Part shown: positions 43,343 to 52,537 of the stretch, in pieces
Layout of the letters: each line of letters starts with the position of its first letter
How positions within the stretch are numbered: the first letter of the stretch is position 1
Assembly (NCBI GenBank): GCA_021324795.1
Contig: JAJPIK010000067.1
Coordinates: 174,256-238,255, forward strand
Length of the DNA: 64,000 nt
Reading direction: 5' to 3'
DNA from: Chloroflexota bacterium
GTDB taxonomy: Bacteria; Chloroflexota; UBA6077; FW602-bin22; CADDYW01
The notes under the pieces: generated by a model
Database searches by the model: none
What the model was told of the DNA's origin: nothing
What the model saw: the letters and a program-made list of their open reading frames with translations, nothing else
Translations under genes and position numbers: made by a program

Positions 43343-44697
43343 TCTTTGTTAAGATAAACTAGGCGTCCCCGGCAGATGGTCGCGGTGACCTGACCGCGCA
43401 AAACCTGGCCTTTCAAGGGAGTATTCTTCCCTTTCGACGCGAATTTGCTGGGATCGACGATCCAAGAGCGGCCTGGGTCAAAGATACAGATGTCGCCCGG
43501 AGCGCCCGGCCGTAGCTCGCCCGCTGGCAGGTTGAAGGCGTGCGCCGCGTTGACGGTCAGTCGCCGAATCAGCACGCTAAGGTCGAGTAATCCTTCGTGA
43601 ACCAGACCGAGCAGTGAACCCAGGGCGGTTTCTAAGCCACTGAACCCAAACGCCGCGGCTCCATACTCGCAGAGCTTATCTACTTCTGAATGAGGCGCGT
43701 GATCAGTCGAAATGAAGTCGATCGTCCCATCGCGAACTGCCTCGATCAACGCCTGACGATCGTGCTCGGTGCGTAACGGCGGATTGACCTTGGTGTCCGT
43801 ATCGTAAGGAATGCCTTTATTCCCCGATGGACGATAGCCCGCGACCCACTCGTCAGTCATTGTCAAATGATGTGGCGTCACTTCCGCGGTAAATCGCAAG
43901 CCACGCTCCCGCGCCCGCCGAATCAGATCCACCCCACCGGCCGTCGTCACGTGGGCGAGGTGTAATCGCCCACCGGTGTGCTCGAGGAGAAGGAGATCAC
44001 GTGCGATTAAGATCTCCTCGGCAATACCGGGCCAGCCCTTCAGACCAAGGCGGGTAGCAACCGGCCCCTCGTTCATCACTGCCGCATTAGTCAGTGAGGC
44101 ATCTTCCTCATGCACCATGATCGGTCGATCGATCAGCCGACTGTACTCGAGGGCGTGGCGCATCACCGCACTATTCATCACCGGTTTTCCGTCGTCCGAG
44201 AACGCAACGGCTCCCGCGTCGGCCAGATCGGCCATTTCAGTCAACTCGCGGCCGTTCATTCCTCGGGTGACCGTGGCCAAGGGGTAAACGCGGGCTAGGC
44301 CGACGCCATTGGCCGTTCGGAGGATGTATTCGACGAGGGCCCGGTTGTCGACAGGCGGCGAGGTGTTGGCCATACAGCAGACTGAAGTGAATCCGCCTTG
44401 CACGGCTGCCAGCGCGCCGGTCGCGATCGTCTCCTTCTCCTCTTGGCCGGGATCACGCAAGTGAGTGTGGACATCGACCAGGCCTGGGCAGACGATCTGC
44501 TCACTTGCATCGATCACCAGCAGACCACGACGACCTTCCGGAGCCGGACGGGGGTCTGTGATTTCGTCAATGACGCCGTTACGGATCCAGACGTCCGCCC
44601 GGCGGTCGACGTCCCGTCCAGGATCGACTACCCGCCCTCCTTGGATCAAAATGTCTACGTCGCCCTCACCATACATTAGTCCCTCCATATTGATCAC
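43303..44697 (-). CDS. pyrC: Dihydroorotase
   Basis: VCPGLVDVHTHLRDPGQEEKETIATGALAAVQGGFTSVCCMANTSPP; ISTDHAPHSEVDK. Confidence 0.96.
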   Translation of the reverse strand: MINMEGLMYGEGDVDILIQGGRVVDPGRDVDRRADVWIRNGVIDEITDPRPAPEGRRGLLVIDASEQIVCPGLVDVHTHLRDPGQEEKETIATGALAAVQGGFTSVCCMANTSPPVDNRALVEYILRTANGVGLARVYPLATVTRGMNGRELTEMADLADAGAVAFSDDGKPVMNSAVMRHALEYSRLIDRPIMVHEEDASLTNAAVMNEGPVATRLGLKGWPGIAEEILIARDLLLLEHTGGRLHLAHVTTAGGVDLIRRARERGLRFTAEVTPHHLTMTDEWVAGYRPSGNKGIPYDTDTKVNPPLRTEHDRQALIEAVRDGTIDFISTDHAPHSEVDKLCEYGAAAFGFSGLETALGSLLGLVHEGLLDLSVLIRRLTVNAAHAFNLPAGELRPGAPGDICIFDPGRSWIVDPSKFASKGKNTPLKGQVLRGQVTATICRGRLVYLNKDCRTIVSGAEVPA

Positions 44698-45644
44698 GCG
44701 ACGGCGAGATCGGCCCGCTCGCCCGCCAGCAAGTACAGCAGTGCCATCCGAATCGCGACGCCGTTCGTCACCTGTTCCTCGATGACCGATTGGCTTCCCC
44801 GGGCTACCTCCGGCGCGATCTCCACTCCCTCGTTCATTGGCCCAGGATGCATCACCAGCGCTCCTGGCCGGGCGAGTTTAACGCGCGCTTCGGTCAGTTG
44901 GTAGAGTTTCACGTACTCTCGCAGGCTTGGAAGCATACCCCCACCTTGCCGTTCTTTCTGAATGCGAAGCGCCATCACCACGTCAGCCCATTGGATACAC
45001 CGATCCAAATTGTAATCGATCTCGACCGGTGGCAATCCGGCGCGATGGCCGTTCGCGCCAAAGTCTGGCATCAGCGTCGGCGGTCCGCAGAGGACAACGT
45101 GCGCCCCCATCCGGGTCAATCCCCAGACGTTTGACCGGGCAACTCGACTATGCAGAATGTCGCCAACGATCACGACGTTCAGGCCACTAAGGTGATGAAA
45201 GCGTTGACGAATCGTGAAGAGGTCGAGCAGCGCCTGCGTCGGATGGGCGTGCCAGCCATCGCCAGCGTTGATCACCGATCCGCGAAGATGCTGAGCGACC
45301 AGATACGGCGCGCCGGCGAGCGAATGGCGTATGACGACGACGTCAGCTCCCAGCGCCTGCAATGTTCGAATCGTATCGACCAGCGACTCCCCCTTTTCCA
45401 CGGAACTGCCTGACGCGGAAACGTTGACCACGTCCGCCGAAAGATTCTTCGCCGCGAGTTCGAACGAGATCCGAGTGCGGGTGCTCGGCTCGTAAAAGAG
45501 ATTCACAATTGTCTTGCCCCGTAACGGTGGAACTCGGCGGATCGGTCGCGAGAGAACTTCCCGCATCGCTTCCGCGCTAGCCAAGACCCGTTCGATCTCG
45601 TCACGCGAAAAATCGTCCAGGTCGAGAACATCTTTACGGTTCAT
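44694..45644 (-). CDS. pyrB: Aspartate carbamoyltransferase catalytic subunit
   Basis: VNLFYEPSTRTRISFELAAKNLSADVVNVSASGSSVEKGESLVDT; VMHPGPMNEGVEI. Confidence 0.97.
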   Translation of the reverse strand: MNRKDVLDLDDFSRDEIERVLASAEAMREVLSRPIRRVPPLRGKTIVNLFYEPSTRTRISFELAAKNLSADVVNVSASGSSVEKGESLVDTIRTLQALGADVVVIRHSLAGAPYLVAQHLRGSVINAGDGWHAHPTQALLDLFTIRQRFHHLSGLNVVIVGDILHSRVARSNVWGLTRMGAHVVLCGPPTLMPDFGANGHRAGLPPVEIDYNLDRCIQWADVVMALRIQKERQGGGMLPSLREYVKLYQLTEARVKLARPGALVMHPGPMNEGVEIAPEVARGSQSVIEEQVTNGVAIRMALLYLLAGERADLAVA

Positions 45645-45656
45645 GCTCTCCTGTCC

Positions 45657-46190
45657 TCACGGCCGACGGATGACCACTTCGTCTACCCCATCGGTTTCTT
45701 CTAATCGGACCTGTACCTCTTCGTCGAGGGCGGTCGGCACATTCTTACCAACGTAGTCTGGTCGGATTGGCAGCTCACGATGGCCACGGTCGATCATGAC
45801 TGCTAACTGAATACTGCTTGGACGACCATAGTCCATGATCGCATTCAGCGCCGCGCGAACGGTTCGTCCGGTGAAGATCACGTCATCGACCAGCACGACC
45901 TGCCGATCGCTCAGCGAGACCGGCACGTCGCTTGGGCCAAGTCGCGGCTGCAGCCGACGCTGTCCCAGATCATCACGATATAAAGTTATGTCTAGTTCTC
46001 CTTGCGGTACCCTTATACCCTCGAGTTCAGAAAGCTTGGCTGCCAGTCGTTTGGCCAAGGTTACGCCGCGGGTGCGGATGCCGACCAAGACGAGCCGATC
46101 GACGCCGTGGTTGCGTTCGAGGATCTCGTGAGCAATGCGCGCCAGCGCTCGCTGCAGATCCGCACTCGTGAGAATCACCCGGTCAGCCAT
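45657..46190 (-). CDS. pyrR: Bifunctional pyr operon regulator/uracil phosphoribosyltransferase PyrR
   Basis: [70 protein letters not shown]; start moved to 46190. Confidence 0.96.
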   Translation of the reverse strand: MADRVILTSADLQRALARIAHEILERNHGVDRLVLVGIRTRGVTLAKRLAAKLSELEGIRVPQGELDITLYRDDLGQRRLQPRLGPSDVPVSLSDRQVVLVDDVIFTGRTVRAALNAIMDYGRPSSIQLAVMIDRGHRELPIRPDYVGKNVPTALDEEVQVRLEETDGVDEVVIRRP

Positions 46191-46233
46191 GAATGAACCT
46201 CTCGTTCCGCCAGCAAAACAAACGGCAGATAAC

Positions 46234-46273
46234 AAAAAACCCCTCACCCAACGTACGTCGTGGGCAAGGGGGT
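46234..46273 (-). terminator. Attenuator terminator in pyr leader
   Basis: Reverse strand ACCCCCTTGCCCACGACGTACGTTGGGTGAGGGGTTTTTT, 5' of pyrR. Confidence 0.85.
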
Positions 46274-46313
46274 TTCAGCGTAGGTCAGTATCATCGGTTG
46301 TACTTCCCTTTCC

Positions 46314-46327
46314 AGCCTCACAGGACT
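46314..46327 (-). promoter_or_regulatory. PyrR-binding loop
   Basis: Reverse strand AGTCCTGTGAGGCT fits ARUCCNGNGAGGYU; enclosed by CCAG/CTGG. Confidence 0.85.
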
Positions 46328-46374
46328 GGTTTAAAGGTTAGAGCCATATAGTATGGCTCTTGTCAACTTAGACC

Positions 46375-46403
46375 AGTATAGCACAGCCTTTTCGTGAAAG
46401 CAA
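46375..46403 (-). promoter_or_regulatory. Putative promoter of the pyr operon
   Basis: Reverse strand TTGCTT, 17-nt spacer, TATACT. Confidence 0.6.
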
Positions 46404-46426
46404 GCATCCAAGAAGAGTGGAAGCAC

Positions 46427-46466
46427 GAAAAAACAAAAGACCGTCGGATGAAACTATCCGACGGTC
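46427..46466 (-). terminator. Intrinsic terminator
   Basis: 11-bp perfect stem GACCGTCGGAT/ATCCGACGGTC (loop 6) followed on the reverse strand by TTTTGTTTTTT. Confidence 0.85.
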
Positions 46467-46576
46467 GCCATTCGAAGCTACGAGGGTATCGACACAACCT
46501 GATGCTTGGCTGGCCTGCTATCCGTGATTTTAAGCAGCCTCATCCTTGCCAAGTGTCTGGCGATGATACGGTGTCG

Positions 46577-46735
46577 TCAAACTGCTCGACGAGGGAATAG
46601 CAGATTCCAAACTAACAGGATCAACGCGATGATGAGAAGCAGGTGAATCGCTGGCCCAGCGACATGCACTATCAGGAAGCCGATGAGCCAGAGCACCACC
46701 AGCAGAACGATCAATCCCCAGAGCAAACCAACCAT
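46577..46735 (-). CDS. Small (52 aa) lmo0937/DUF5670-like membrane protein
   Basis: MVGLLWGLIVLLVVLWLIGFLIVHVAGPAIHLLLIIALILLVWNLLFPRRAV*; AAGGAGG RBS. Below the ORF-track length cutoff. Confidence 0.8.
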   Translation of the reverse strand: MVGLLWGLIVLLVVLWLIGFLIVHVAGPAIHLLLIIALILLVWNLLFPRRAV

Positions 46736-46806
46736 AATGCCAGTCCTCCTTGCCGTTCTTTACTGCGGGAATCGTGCCAGGCATCGACTGCTCTGTTCTG
46801 ATTACC

Positions 46807-47853
46807 CTAATGCAAGGCCGGACTCGCTGCCGCCGTTGGAGCTGCCGAGATGTCAACGTTTCGCAAGAACTCGGCGGCAGACTCGGGCGTTACCACGTTG
46901 ATCATAATACCAGAGCCAAGCTCGAAGCCGGCCGCGATTGCTAGTTTCGGCAGGACCTCGAGGTGCCAGTGATAATCGAGATCCGCGCCACTGTGGTTCG
47001 GCGCGGTGTGAATGTAGAAATTGAACGGAGGATCATTCAGCCCACGGTATAAACGCGCAGTCAGTTCCTTGAGAGCTCTGGCAAAGCTCTTCCGTTGATC
47101 ATCAGTCATTGCTTCGAAGTGCGACGCGTGCCACTTCGGGAGAATCGACGCCTCAAAAGGCGTGCGTGAGGCGAACGGAGCATAGACGAGAAAGTGGTCG
47201 TTCTCCGCGATTACTCGCTCGCCGGTTTTTTGCTCGGTCGCCAGAATGTCGCAGTAGACGCAGCGCCCTTTTTCCACGTGATATCGGCGCACGCCCTCGA
47301 GCTCTTCCTGGACGTTGGGCGGCACCATCGGAATGCCGAATAACTGCGAATGCGGATGCTCGAGTGAAGCCCCGGCCTCCTTCCCATGGTTGTTGATGAT
47401 CAGGAGATATTGAATCGCCGGATTCTCGCGGTGGGCGTTATAGCGATCCACGTAGGCGCGGACGATCTTTTCCACCTGGACAAGCGACAGCTCGGCAATG
47501 TCCTGCTGATGCTCCGGACTGCTAATCAGAACCTCGTGAACCCCGACCCCGGTCATTGTGAGATAGGGACCGACGTGGGATTGCACCGGTTCCTGATTCG
47601 CCGGTCCAAACGCCGGAAACAGGTTCGGTACGACCCGTAGCTCCCAGCCGGGGGTGTTGGGCTGGGTTTCCGGTTGGCGATACGCCATCACTTCGGGCGG
47701 CGTCATCGATTCACGTCCCAAGCAGAAGGGACACTGCGCGGATGGTTGGACCGAAACGACGGCCGAACGGCTAAACGAACTTGGCCGTTTGGCTCGTTCG
47801 GTTGCGATGGCAACCCACCGCCCGGTAACGAGATCTTGGCGTAGCTGGGGCAT
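46807..47853 (-). CDS. galT: Galactose-1-phosphate uridylyltransferase
   Basis: MPQLRQDLVTGRWVAIATERAKRPSSF; NNHGKEAGASLEHPHSQLFG; FYIHTAPN..YHWHLEVLPKL. Confidence 0.94.
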   Translation of the reverse strand: MPQLRQDLVTGRWVAIATERAKRPSSFSRSAVVSVQPSAQCPFCLGRESMTPPEVMAYRQPETQPNTPGWELRVVPNLFPAFGPANQEPVQSHVGPYLTMTGVGVHEVLISSPEHQQDIAELSLVQVEKIVRAYVDRYNAHRENPAIQYLLIINNHGKEAGASLEHPHSQLFGIPMVPPNVQEELEGVRRYHVEKGRCVYCDILATEQKTGERVIAENDHFLVYAPFASRTPFEASILPKWHASHFEAMTDDQRKSFARALKELTARLYRGLNDPPFNFYIHTAPNHSGADLDYHWHLEVLPKLAIAAGFELGSGIMINVVTPESAAEFLRNVDISAAPTAAASPALH

Positions 47854-47867
47854 TGGACTATTCCTTT

Positions 47868-49358
47868 CTAGTGGCTTCCAGTTGCGACCGGGGTTTCAAC
47901 GCCGCGGAACGCAAGCGCTTTCCGATACAAGTCCTCGTAGCGGCGAGCCGACACTGCCCAGGAGAAATCTGCCCGCATTCCCCGCTCGCGCAGCATTCGC
48001 CAGGTCGATGGATACTTATAATTCTCGACAGCGCGAACTACCGCCGTGTACAAGTCGATCTGATTATACCGCTCGAACGAGAATCCGTTCCCCTGCTGTG
48101 TCGTTGGATCAAAATCCTGGATCGTATCCGCGAGTCCACCGGTTTGTCGGACGATGGGAATCGAGCCATAATGCAAACTAATCATCTGACCAAGCCCACA
48201 CGGCTCGAAGCGCGACGGCATCAAGAACATATCCGAGCCGGCATAAATTTTTTGGGCGAGCGCCGCGTTGAAGGTCAAATAGATCGCCACCCGATTGGGA
48301 TAGGTTTCGGCAAACTTCTGGAATACATTGTGATAGTGCTGATCGCCTGTGCCAAGCAACACGAATTGAACGTTCAAGCACTCCATCATCGCGTCAAAAC
48401 AACCGGCGAGGAGATCAAAGCCTTTTTGGTCAACCATGCGCGAGACCATGCCGATCAGCGGGATAGATGCATCTTGAGGCAGGTTTGCTTCCTTTTGTAA
48501 AGCCAGTTTGTTAGCCACACGCAAGTCGAGATGGTCGACGTCAAAATTTTGAGCGATGTACTTATCGGTAGCCGGATTGATCTCGTCGTAGTCGACCCCG
48601 TTCAAAATGCCGAAAAGCCGATCCTTACGATCATTCAGCAATGGATCCAGCTTCTCGCCATACTGGGGGGTTAGGATCTCTTGTGCATACCGCTCGGACA
48701 CCGTGTTGATAACATCAGCAAAGTGCAGCCCACGAGCCATCAAGTCGACGACCTCGGCCAACTCCCCGATTTGTGGGTGGTGGAGAAAACCATACTCATC
48801 GATCCCGGCCACCTCCAGGATTCGCCAGCCAAATAAACCCTGATATTGAAGGTTGTGGATAGTGAAAACGGTCGCGGTACGCTGAAAGAAAGGATCATCT
48901 CGATAGATCGTTTTCATCCAGTTCGGGATGATGCCAGTGTGCCAGTCATTGCAATGGATAATGTCTGGCTGCCAATTGAGTCGACGGAGCATTTCAACTG
49001 CGGCCCGACAGAACAAAATGAACCTCTCGCCGTCGTCTGGATATCCGTAAATTCCTTCTCGGTTAAAGTACTTATCGCTATTGATGAAATAGACCGGCAC
49101 GCCTGGAATGCAGTCCGTCTTGAGGACTGACACGGTTTCCGAGACGTCATCCATGGGGACAGAAAACGCCGGCAATTCTTCTGCGATGTTAAATCGTCCA
49201 AGATCGATTCGGCCATATCGAGGAAGCACGACGCGAACGTCGTGGCCAAGTCGAGCCAATGCTTTCGGAAGCGCGCCGGTCACATCGGCTAGTCCACCGG
49301 TCTTCGCAAAGGGAACCATCTCGGCAGAGGTGATAAGAACCTTTAGAGGCTGAGACAC
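47868..49358 (-). CDS. glgA: Glycogen/starch synthase
   Basis: GTG start 49358; VLITSAEMVPFAKTGGLADVTGALPKALARLGHDVRVVLPRY; MPSRFEPCGLGQMISLHYGSIPIVRQTGGLADTI. Confidence 0.95.
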   Translation of the reverse strand: MSQPLKVLITSAEMVPFAKTGGLADVTGALPKALARLGHDVRVVLPRYGRIDLGRFNIAEELPAFSVPMDDVSETVSVLKTDCIPGVPVYFINSDKYFNREGIYGYPDDGERFILFCRAAVEMLRRLNWQPDIIHCNDWHTGIIPNWMKTIYRDDPFFQRTATVFTIHNLQYQGLFGWRILEVAGIDEYGFLHHPQIGELAEVVDLMARGLHFADVINTVSERYAQEILTPQYGEKLDPLLNDRKDRLFGILNGVDYDEINPATDKYIAQNFDVDHLDLRVANKLALQKEANLPQDASIPLIGMVSRMVDQKGFDLLAGCFDAMMECLNVQFVLLGTGDQHYHNVFQKFAETYPNRVAIYLTFNAALAQKIYAGSDMFLMPSRFEPCGLGQMISLHYGSIPIVRQTGGLADTIQDFDPTTQQGNGFSFERYNQIDLYTAVVRAVENYKYPSTWRMLRERGMRADFSWAVSARRYEDLYRKALAFRGVETPVATGSH

Positions 49359-49585
49359 GATTTCATTCTCCTTGGCAGTCGGACAGACTGAGATCGCACG
49401 CCGCCGCGTGGTGCCCAGGCACATTTGAGACCTGTCGCCCGGGGCGCAAAATGTATGCCACCGGGCGAACGACCAAGTGTCAAGGTCGCGCGGCACTAAC
49501 CTACCAGACGGTTAGCCGCTTAGACGCACAAAGTATCAATCAATCCTACTTGACACTGTTAAACGGGCGCTATCCTATCACGCGC

Positions 49586-50641
49586 TCATGGAAAACGCAA
49601 TCGACGAGCTATCCTCCCGAGCTGTGGCATGACCGTGGCCATTTGGCCTATCGCTTCCTGCCCGAAGCGGTCGAGCACTTCGGATGATGGCCGTTGCCCC
49701 CAGCGATAGTAGTACTGCGCGGACTTACCCGCGACGTAGGTTCCGACGTAGGCGATCGCACCACGTGGTGCGATCGCCAATGGTCCCGGTAGAAATGACA
49801 CCGCCAGCCTTGCTGCGGAACGCCAAAAGAAGGCAGCGCCGATCACCGGAAGCATTTCGGCAAGCACTTGGAATCGATGATCAATTGAGCGCTGGTAAAG
49901 AAGAGCTAGCTTGAGAACAAGCATGATTTGATTTTTCGTGAGGACGACGACGTCAGCCCCTGCCGAAGCTAGTGTCCCAACAATCGGAACTATGCTCGGT
50001 ACGCTCGAGATCACCACGAACTCGGCGTTTGCCCGCGCTGCTTCCGCGATGAGCTGGCGCGCGGCTGACTCGCGCAACGCCGGCAAGTTACGCCCTAAGG
50101 GCAAGCAAAGATGGGGAATGGCTCGCAAAATCGCCATCGCGACTTGGCTTTCGATGGTAGAGCGATCCAACGCACTGAACGAGATCAAGCGCTCCGGAGA
50201 GAGGCCAAGTGCTTCGCTCCCGATTTGACGGGCCTGGAATGGGCGAGAACCGGCGTTCCAAGAGAAATCGTTGAGCGCACAGATTACCGCTCCCGGACGT
50301 CGAGCTAGCTGACCAAGGTGATCACGCTCGAGTGCACCAATCGCTTCCCATGCCCGCGCGACGTACACGTACAGATCCGCGGACGGCAAAGCGACCGGGA
50401 CGTCATCCGGCATGTCGCAGACGTCGACAGTGACGCCAATTCCAGACAGATTGATCTCAGGAATGCCCGGCGTGAATGCTCGCGCTAAAGTTCGCTTACC
50501 AACCCCCGGTGAGCCACAAACGACGATGCGCACCGGTTGATTAGCCTCTCGCATGATCGATTGGGGATCGACTTCGCTAAGAATCGCCCAAAGATTCGTC
50601 AAACGCTCGGCGGAAAAGATTCCCCGTAGACTCATCGGCAT
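49586..50641 (-). CDS. Degenerate P-loop GTPase-like protein with C-terminal DUF697-like membrane region
   Basis: VRIVVCGSPGVGKRTLARAFTPG; C-terminal SSVPSIVPIVGTLASAGADVVVLTKNQIMLVLKLALLY... Confidence 0.65.
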   Translation of the reverse strand: MPMSLRGIFSAERLTNLWAILSEVDPQSIMREANQPVRIVVCGSPGVGKRTLARAFTPGIPEINLSGIGVTVDVCDMPDDVPVALPSADLYVYVARAWEAIGALERDHLGQLARRPGAVICALNDFSWNAGSRPFQARQIGSEALGLSPERLISFSALDRSTIESQVAMAILRAIPHLCLPLGRNLPALRESAARQLIAEAARANAEFVVISSVPSIVPIVGTLASAGADVVVLTKNQIMLVLKLALLYQRSIDHRFQVLAEMLPVIGAAFFWRSAARLAVSFLPGPLAIAPRGAIAYVGTYVAGKSAQYYYRWGQRPSSEVLDRFGQEAIGQMATVMPQLGRIARRLRFP

Positions 50642-50746
50642 CTCGTCCTTAGGTCCAGTATACTGGGAAGGACAACGTCTTGCCAGTGGCTCAAACTTTT
50701 TGCACCCACGTCTTAAATCTGGCATTCTTTGTTCATGGTCATTTCA

Positions 50747-50776
50747 TTGACGCTCCAAGTGCTGGCGTGCTATCAT
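50747..50776 (+). promoter_or_regulatory. Putative sigma70 promoter of rpsP operon
   Basis: TTGACG, 18-nt spacer, TATCAT. Confidence 0.55.
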
Positions 50777-50850
50777 ATGACCGATTATTCTAGTCAGATC
50801 AGATCCTGACTCATTTTGCCGATTACACTCACGGAGGACCACAACCGCAC

Positions 50851-51147
50851 ATGCCAGTAAAGATCCGACTGCGTCGGATGGGCGCCAAAAAGCAACCAAG
50901 CTACCGTGTCGTCGTGGCCGATTCGCGCTCGCCGCGCGATGGGCGCTTCATCGAAACGGTCGGTATGTATAATCCCTTGACTAATCCCCCGACGGCCAGG
51001 GTGAACGCTGAAAAAGTTCGCTACTGGTTATCCCACGGCGCGCAACCAACCGATGCCGTTCGGCGAATTCTCGGGTGGGCCGGCATTCTGGAGAAAGCTC
51101 CCGAAACCGCCGCCTCGGAAGCCGTAACGTCCGAATCAGAAGCCTAA
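50851..51147 (+). CDS. rpsP: 30S ribosomal protein S16
   Basis: [43 protein letters not shown]. Confidence 0.98.
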   Translation: MPVKIRLRRMGAKKQPSYRVVVADSRSPRDGRFIETVGMYNPLTNPPTARVNAEKVRYWLSHGAQPTDAVRRILGWAGILEKAPETAASEAVTSESEA

Positions 51148-51250
51148 GCCATCTCTTGCTCGCTATCTGACAACTCGTAACATCTCGTATTCCAAGATCG
51201 TCAGCCGGTTGATCCATAAGCCGCAACCGCATTGTCGCCAGGAGAGCCCG

Positions 51251-51478
51251 ATGAAAGAGCTCGTTGAATACATCGCGAAGGCATTGGTGGAAAATCCCGA
51301 TCAGGTTCGCGTGACTCAGGTCATTGGCGAGCAATCGATTATTCTCGAACTTCAAGTCGCCCAGGAGGACATGGGAAAGATCATTGGCAAGGAGGGGCGC
51401 ATTGCCAATGCCATTCGAACTTTGCTAAAGGTCGCCGCTGCTAAGCAAGGGAAAAGAGCGGTATTGGAGATCCTTTAG
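51251..51478 (+). CDS. khpA: KH domain RNA-binding protein KhpA
   Basis: [59 protein letters not shown]. Confidence 0.95.
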   Translation: MKELVEYIAKALVENPDQVRVTQVIGEQSIILELQVAQEDMGKIIGKEGRIANAIRTLLKVAAAKQGKRAVLEIL

Positions 51479-51489
51479 CTGGCGACACC

Positions 51490-52062
51490 ATGAGTGATCA
51501 ACCGCATCCTTCCCCGAGATGTACCAGTCGTGCAATTACTCCAACTGGCCAGGCCGTCCGTTTTCTCGTGATCGGGCGCATTCTCGGTCCAGTTGGAGTA
51601 TCGGGTGAAGTACGCGCTCAGATTCTCACTGATTTTCCTGATCGGTTTCTGGAACTTCAGACTCTGCACGTTGGCGACAACCTCCGACCATATCGCCTGC
51701 AGTCGGCTCGTCTCGAGCATGAAACCGTGCTCTTGAAACTCGCTGGAATCAGTGACCTTAACACGGCCCAAGCATTAGCCGGTCAAGATATTCAAATTCC
51801 CATTGAGCAAGCCGTGGAACTCCCGCCAGACACTTATTTCTGGCACCAAATTGTCGGCTTGGACGTCTGGACGACGAATGGTCAATACCTCGGCACGGTA
51901 AGCGAGGTACTTCGCACTGGCAGCAATGATGTATACGTGGTCGGCAAAGGAGCGCAAGAAATCCTCATTCCGGCAATTGCTGACGTCATTTGTTCGATCG
52001 ACTTACCCAATCGTCGAATGACGATCAACCTGATCCCGGGTCTCGCCGATCAGCTCGATTGA
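51490..52062 (+). CDS. rimM: Ribosome maturation factor RimM
   Basis: FLVIGRILGPVGVSGEVRAQILTDFPDRF; YFWHQIVGLDVWTTNGQYLGTVSEVLRTGSNDVYVV. Confidence 0.93.
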   Translation: MSDQPHPSPRCTSRAITPTGQAVRFLVIGRILGPVGVSGEVRAQILTDFPDRFLELQTLHVGDNLRPYRLQSARLEHETVLLKLAGISDLNTAQALAGQDIQIPIEQAVELPPDTYFWHQIVGLDVWTTNGQYLGTVSEVLRTGSNDVYVVGKGAQEILIPAIADVICSIDLPNRRMTINLIPGLADQLD

Positions 52063-52189
52063 TCAGCAGTTCGCTACGGAACAGGCTACGCCCGAGCCCG
52101 GTCTTCTCCCCTGCCCTCTTTGTCCAGGGGACACTAGCGCGAACAGGACACCAGGCTATTTCGGTTCTTGCCCATGCCTCGCGACGACT

Positions 52190-52408
52190 CTACGTGAGGC
52201 GAGGAATTCTCGTCGAATGACCGTGTCCGTTACCGATCGGCTCGTTCATGTACACGTCGCCGTTACGGATTTTTATGTTAAATCCACAGGCCGGATTCGT
52301 GCAAACCCACGCCTTGAAATGAATCGGGGCTCCACCGCTGCCAAAATCGGAAAGCGGTACCAGGTCGCCAGCCTTGCATTTCTGGCACTTGGGCAAAACA
52401 ATCTCCAT
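52190..52408 (-). CDS. Small zinc-ribbon protein
   Basis: MEIVLPKCQKCKAGDLVPLSDFGSGGAPIHFKAWVCTNPACGFNIKIRNGDVY. Confidence 0.65.
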   Translation of the reverse strand: MEIVLPKCQKCKAGDLVPLSDFGSGGAPIHFKAWVCTNPACGFNIKIRNGDVYMNEPIGNGHGHSTRIPRLT

Positions 52409-52537
52409 CCCGTCATCCCTCCGTCCGAGGCCTAGCGCACCCAGGTGTGCTTTCCCACACCCCCTTCGGCAGGTTCAACTTAAAGTGCCCCAAAGTATAC
52501 ACCCCTCCCTTATGAGAGACAATCGCTCCACCCCATA

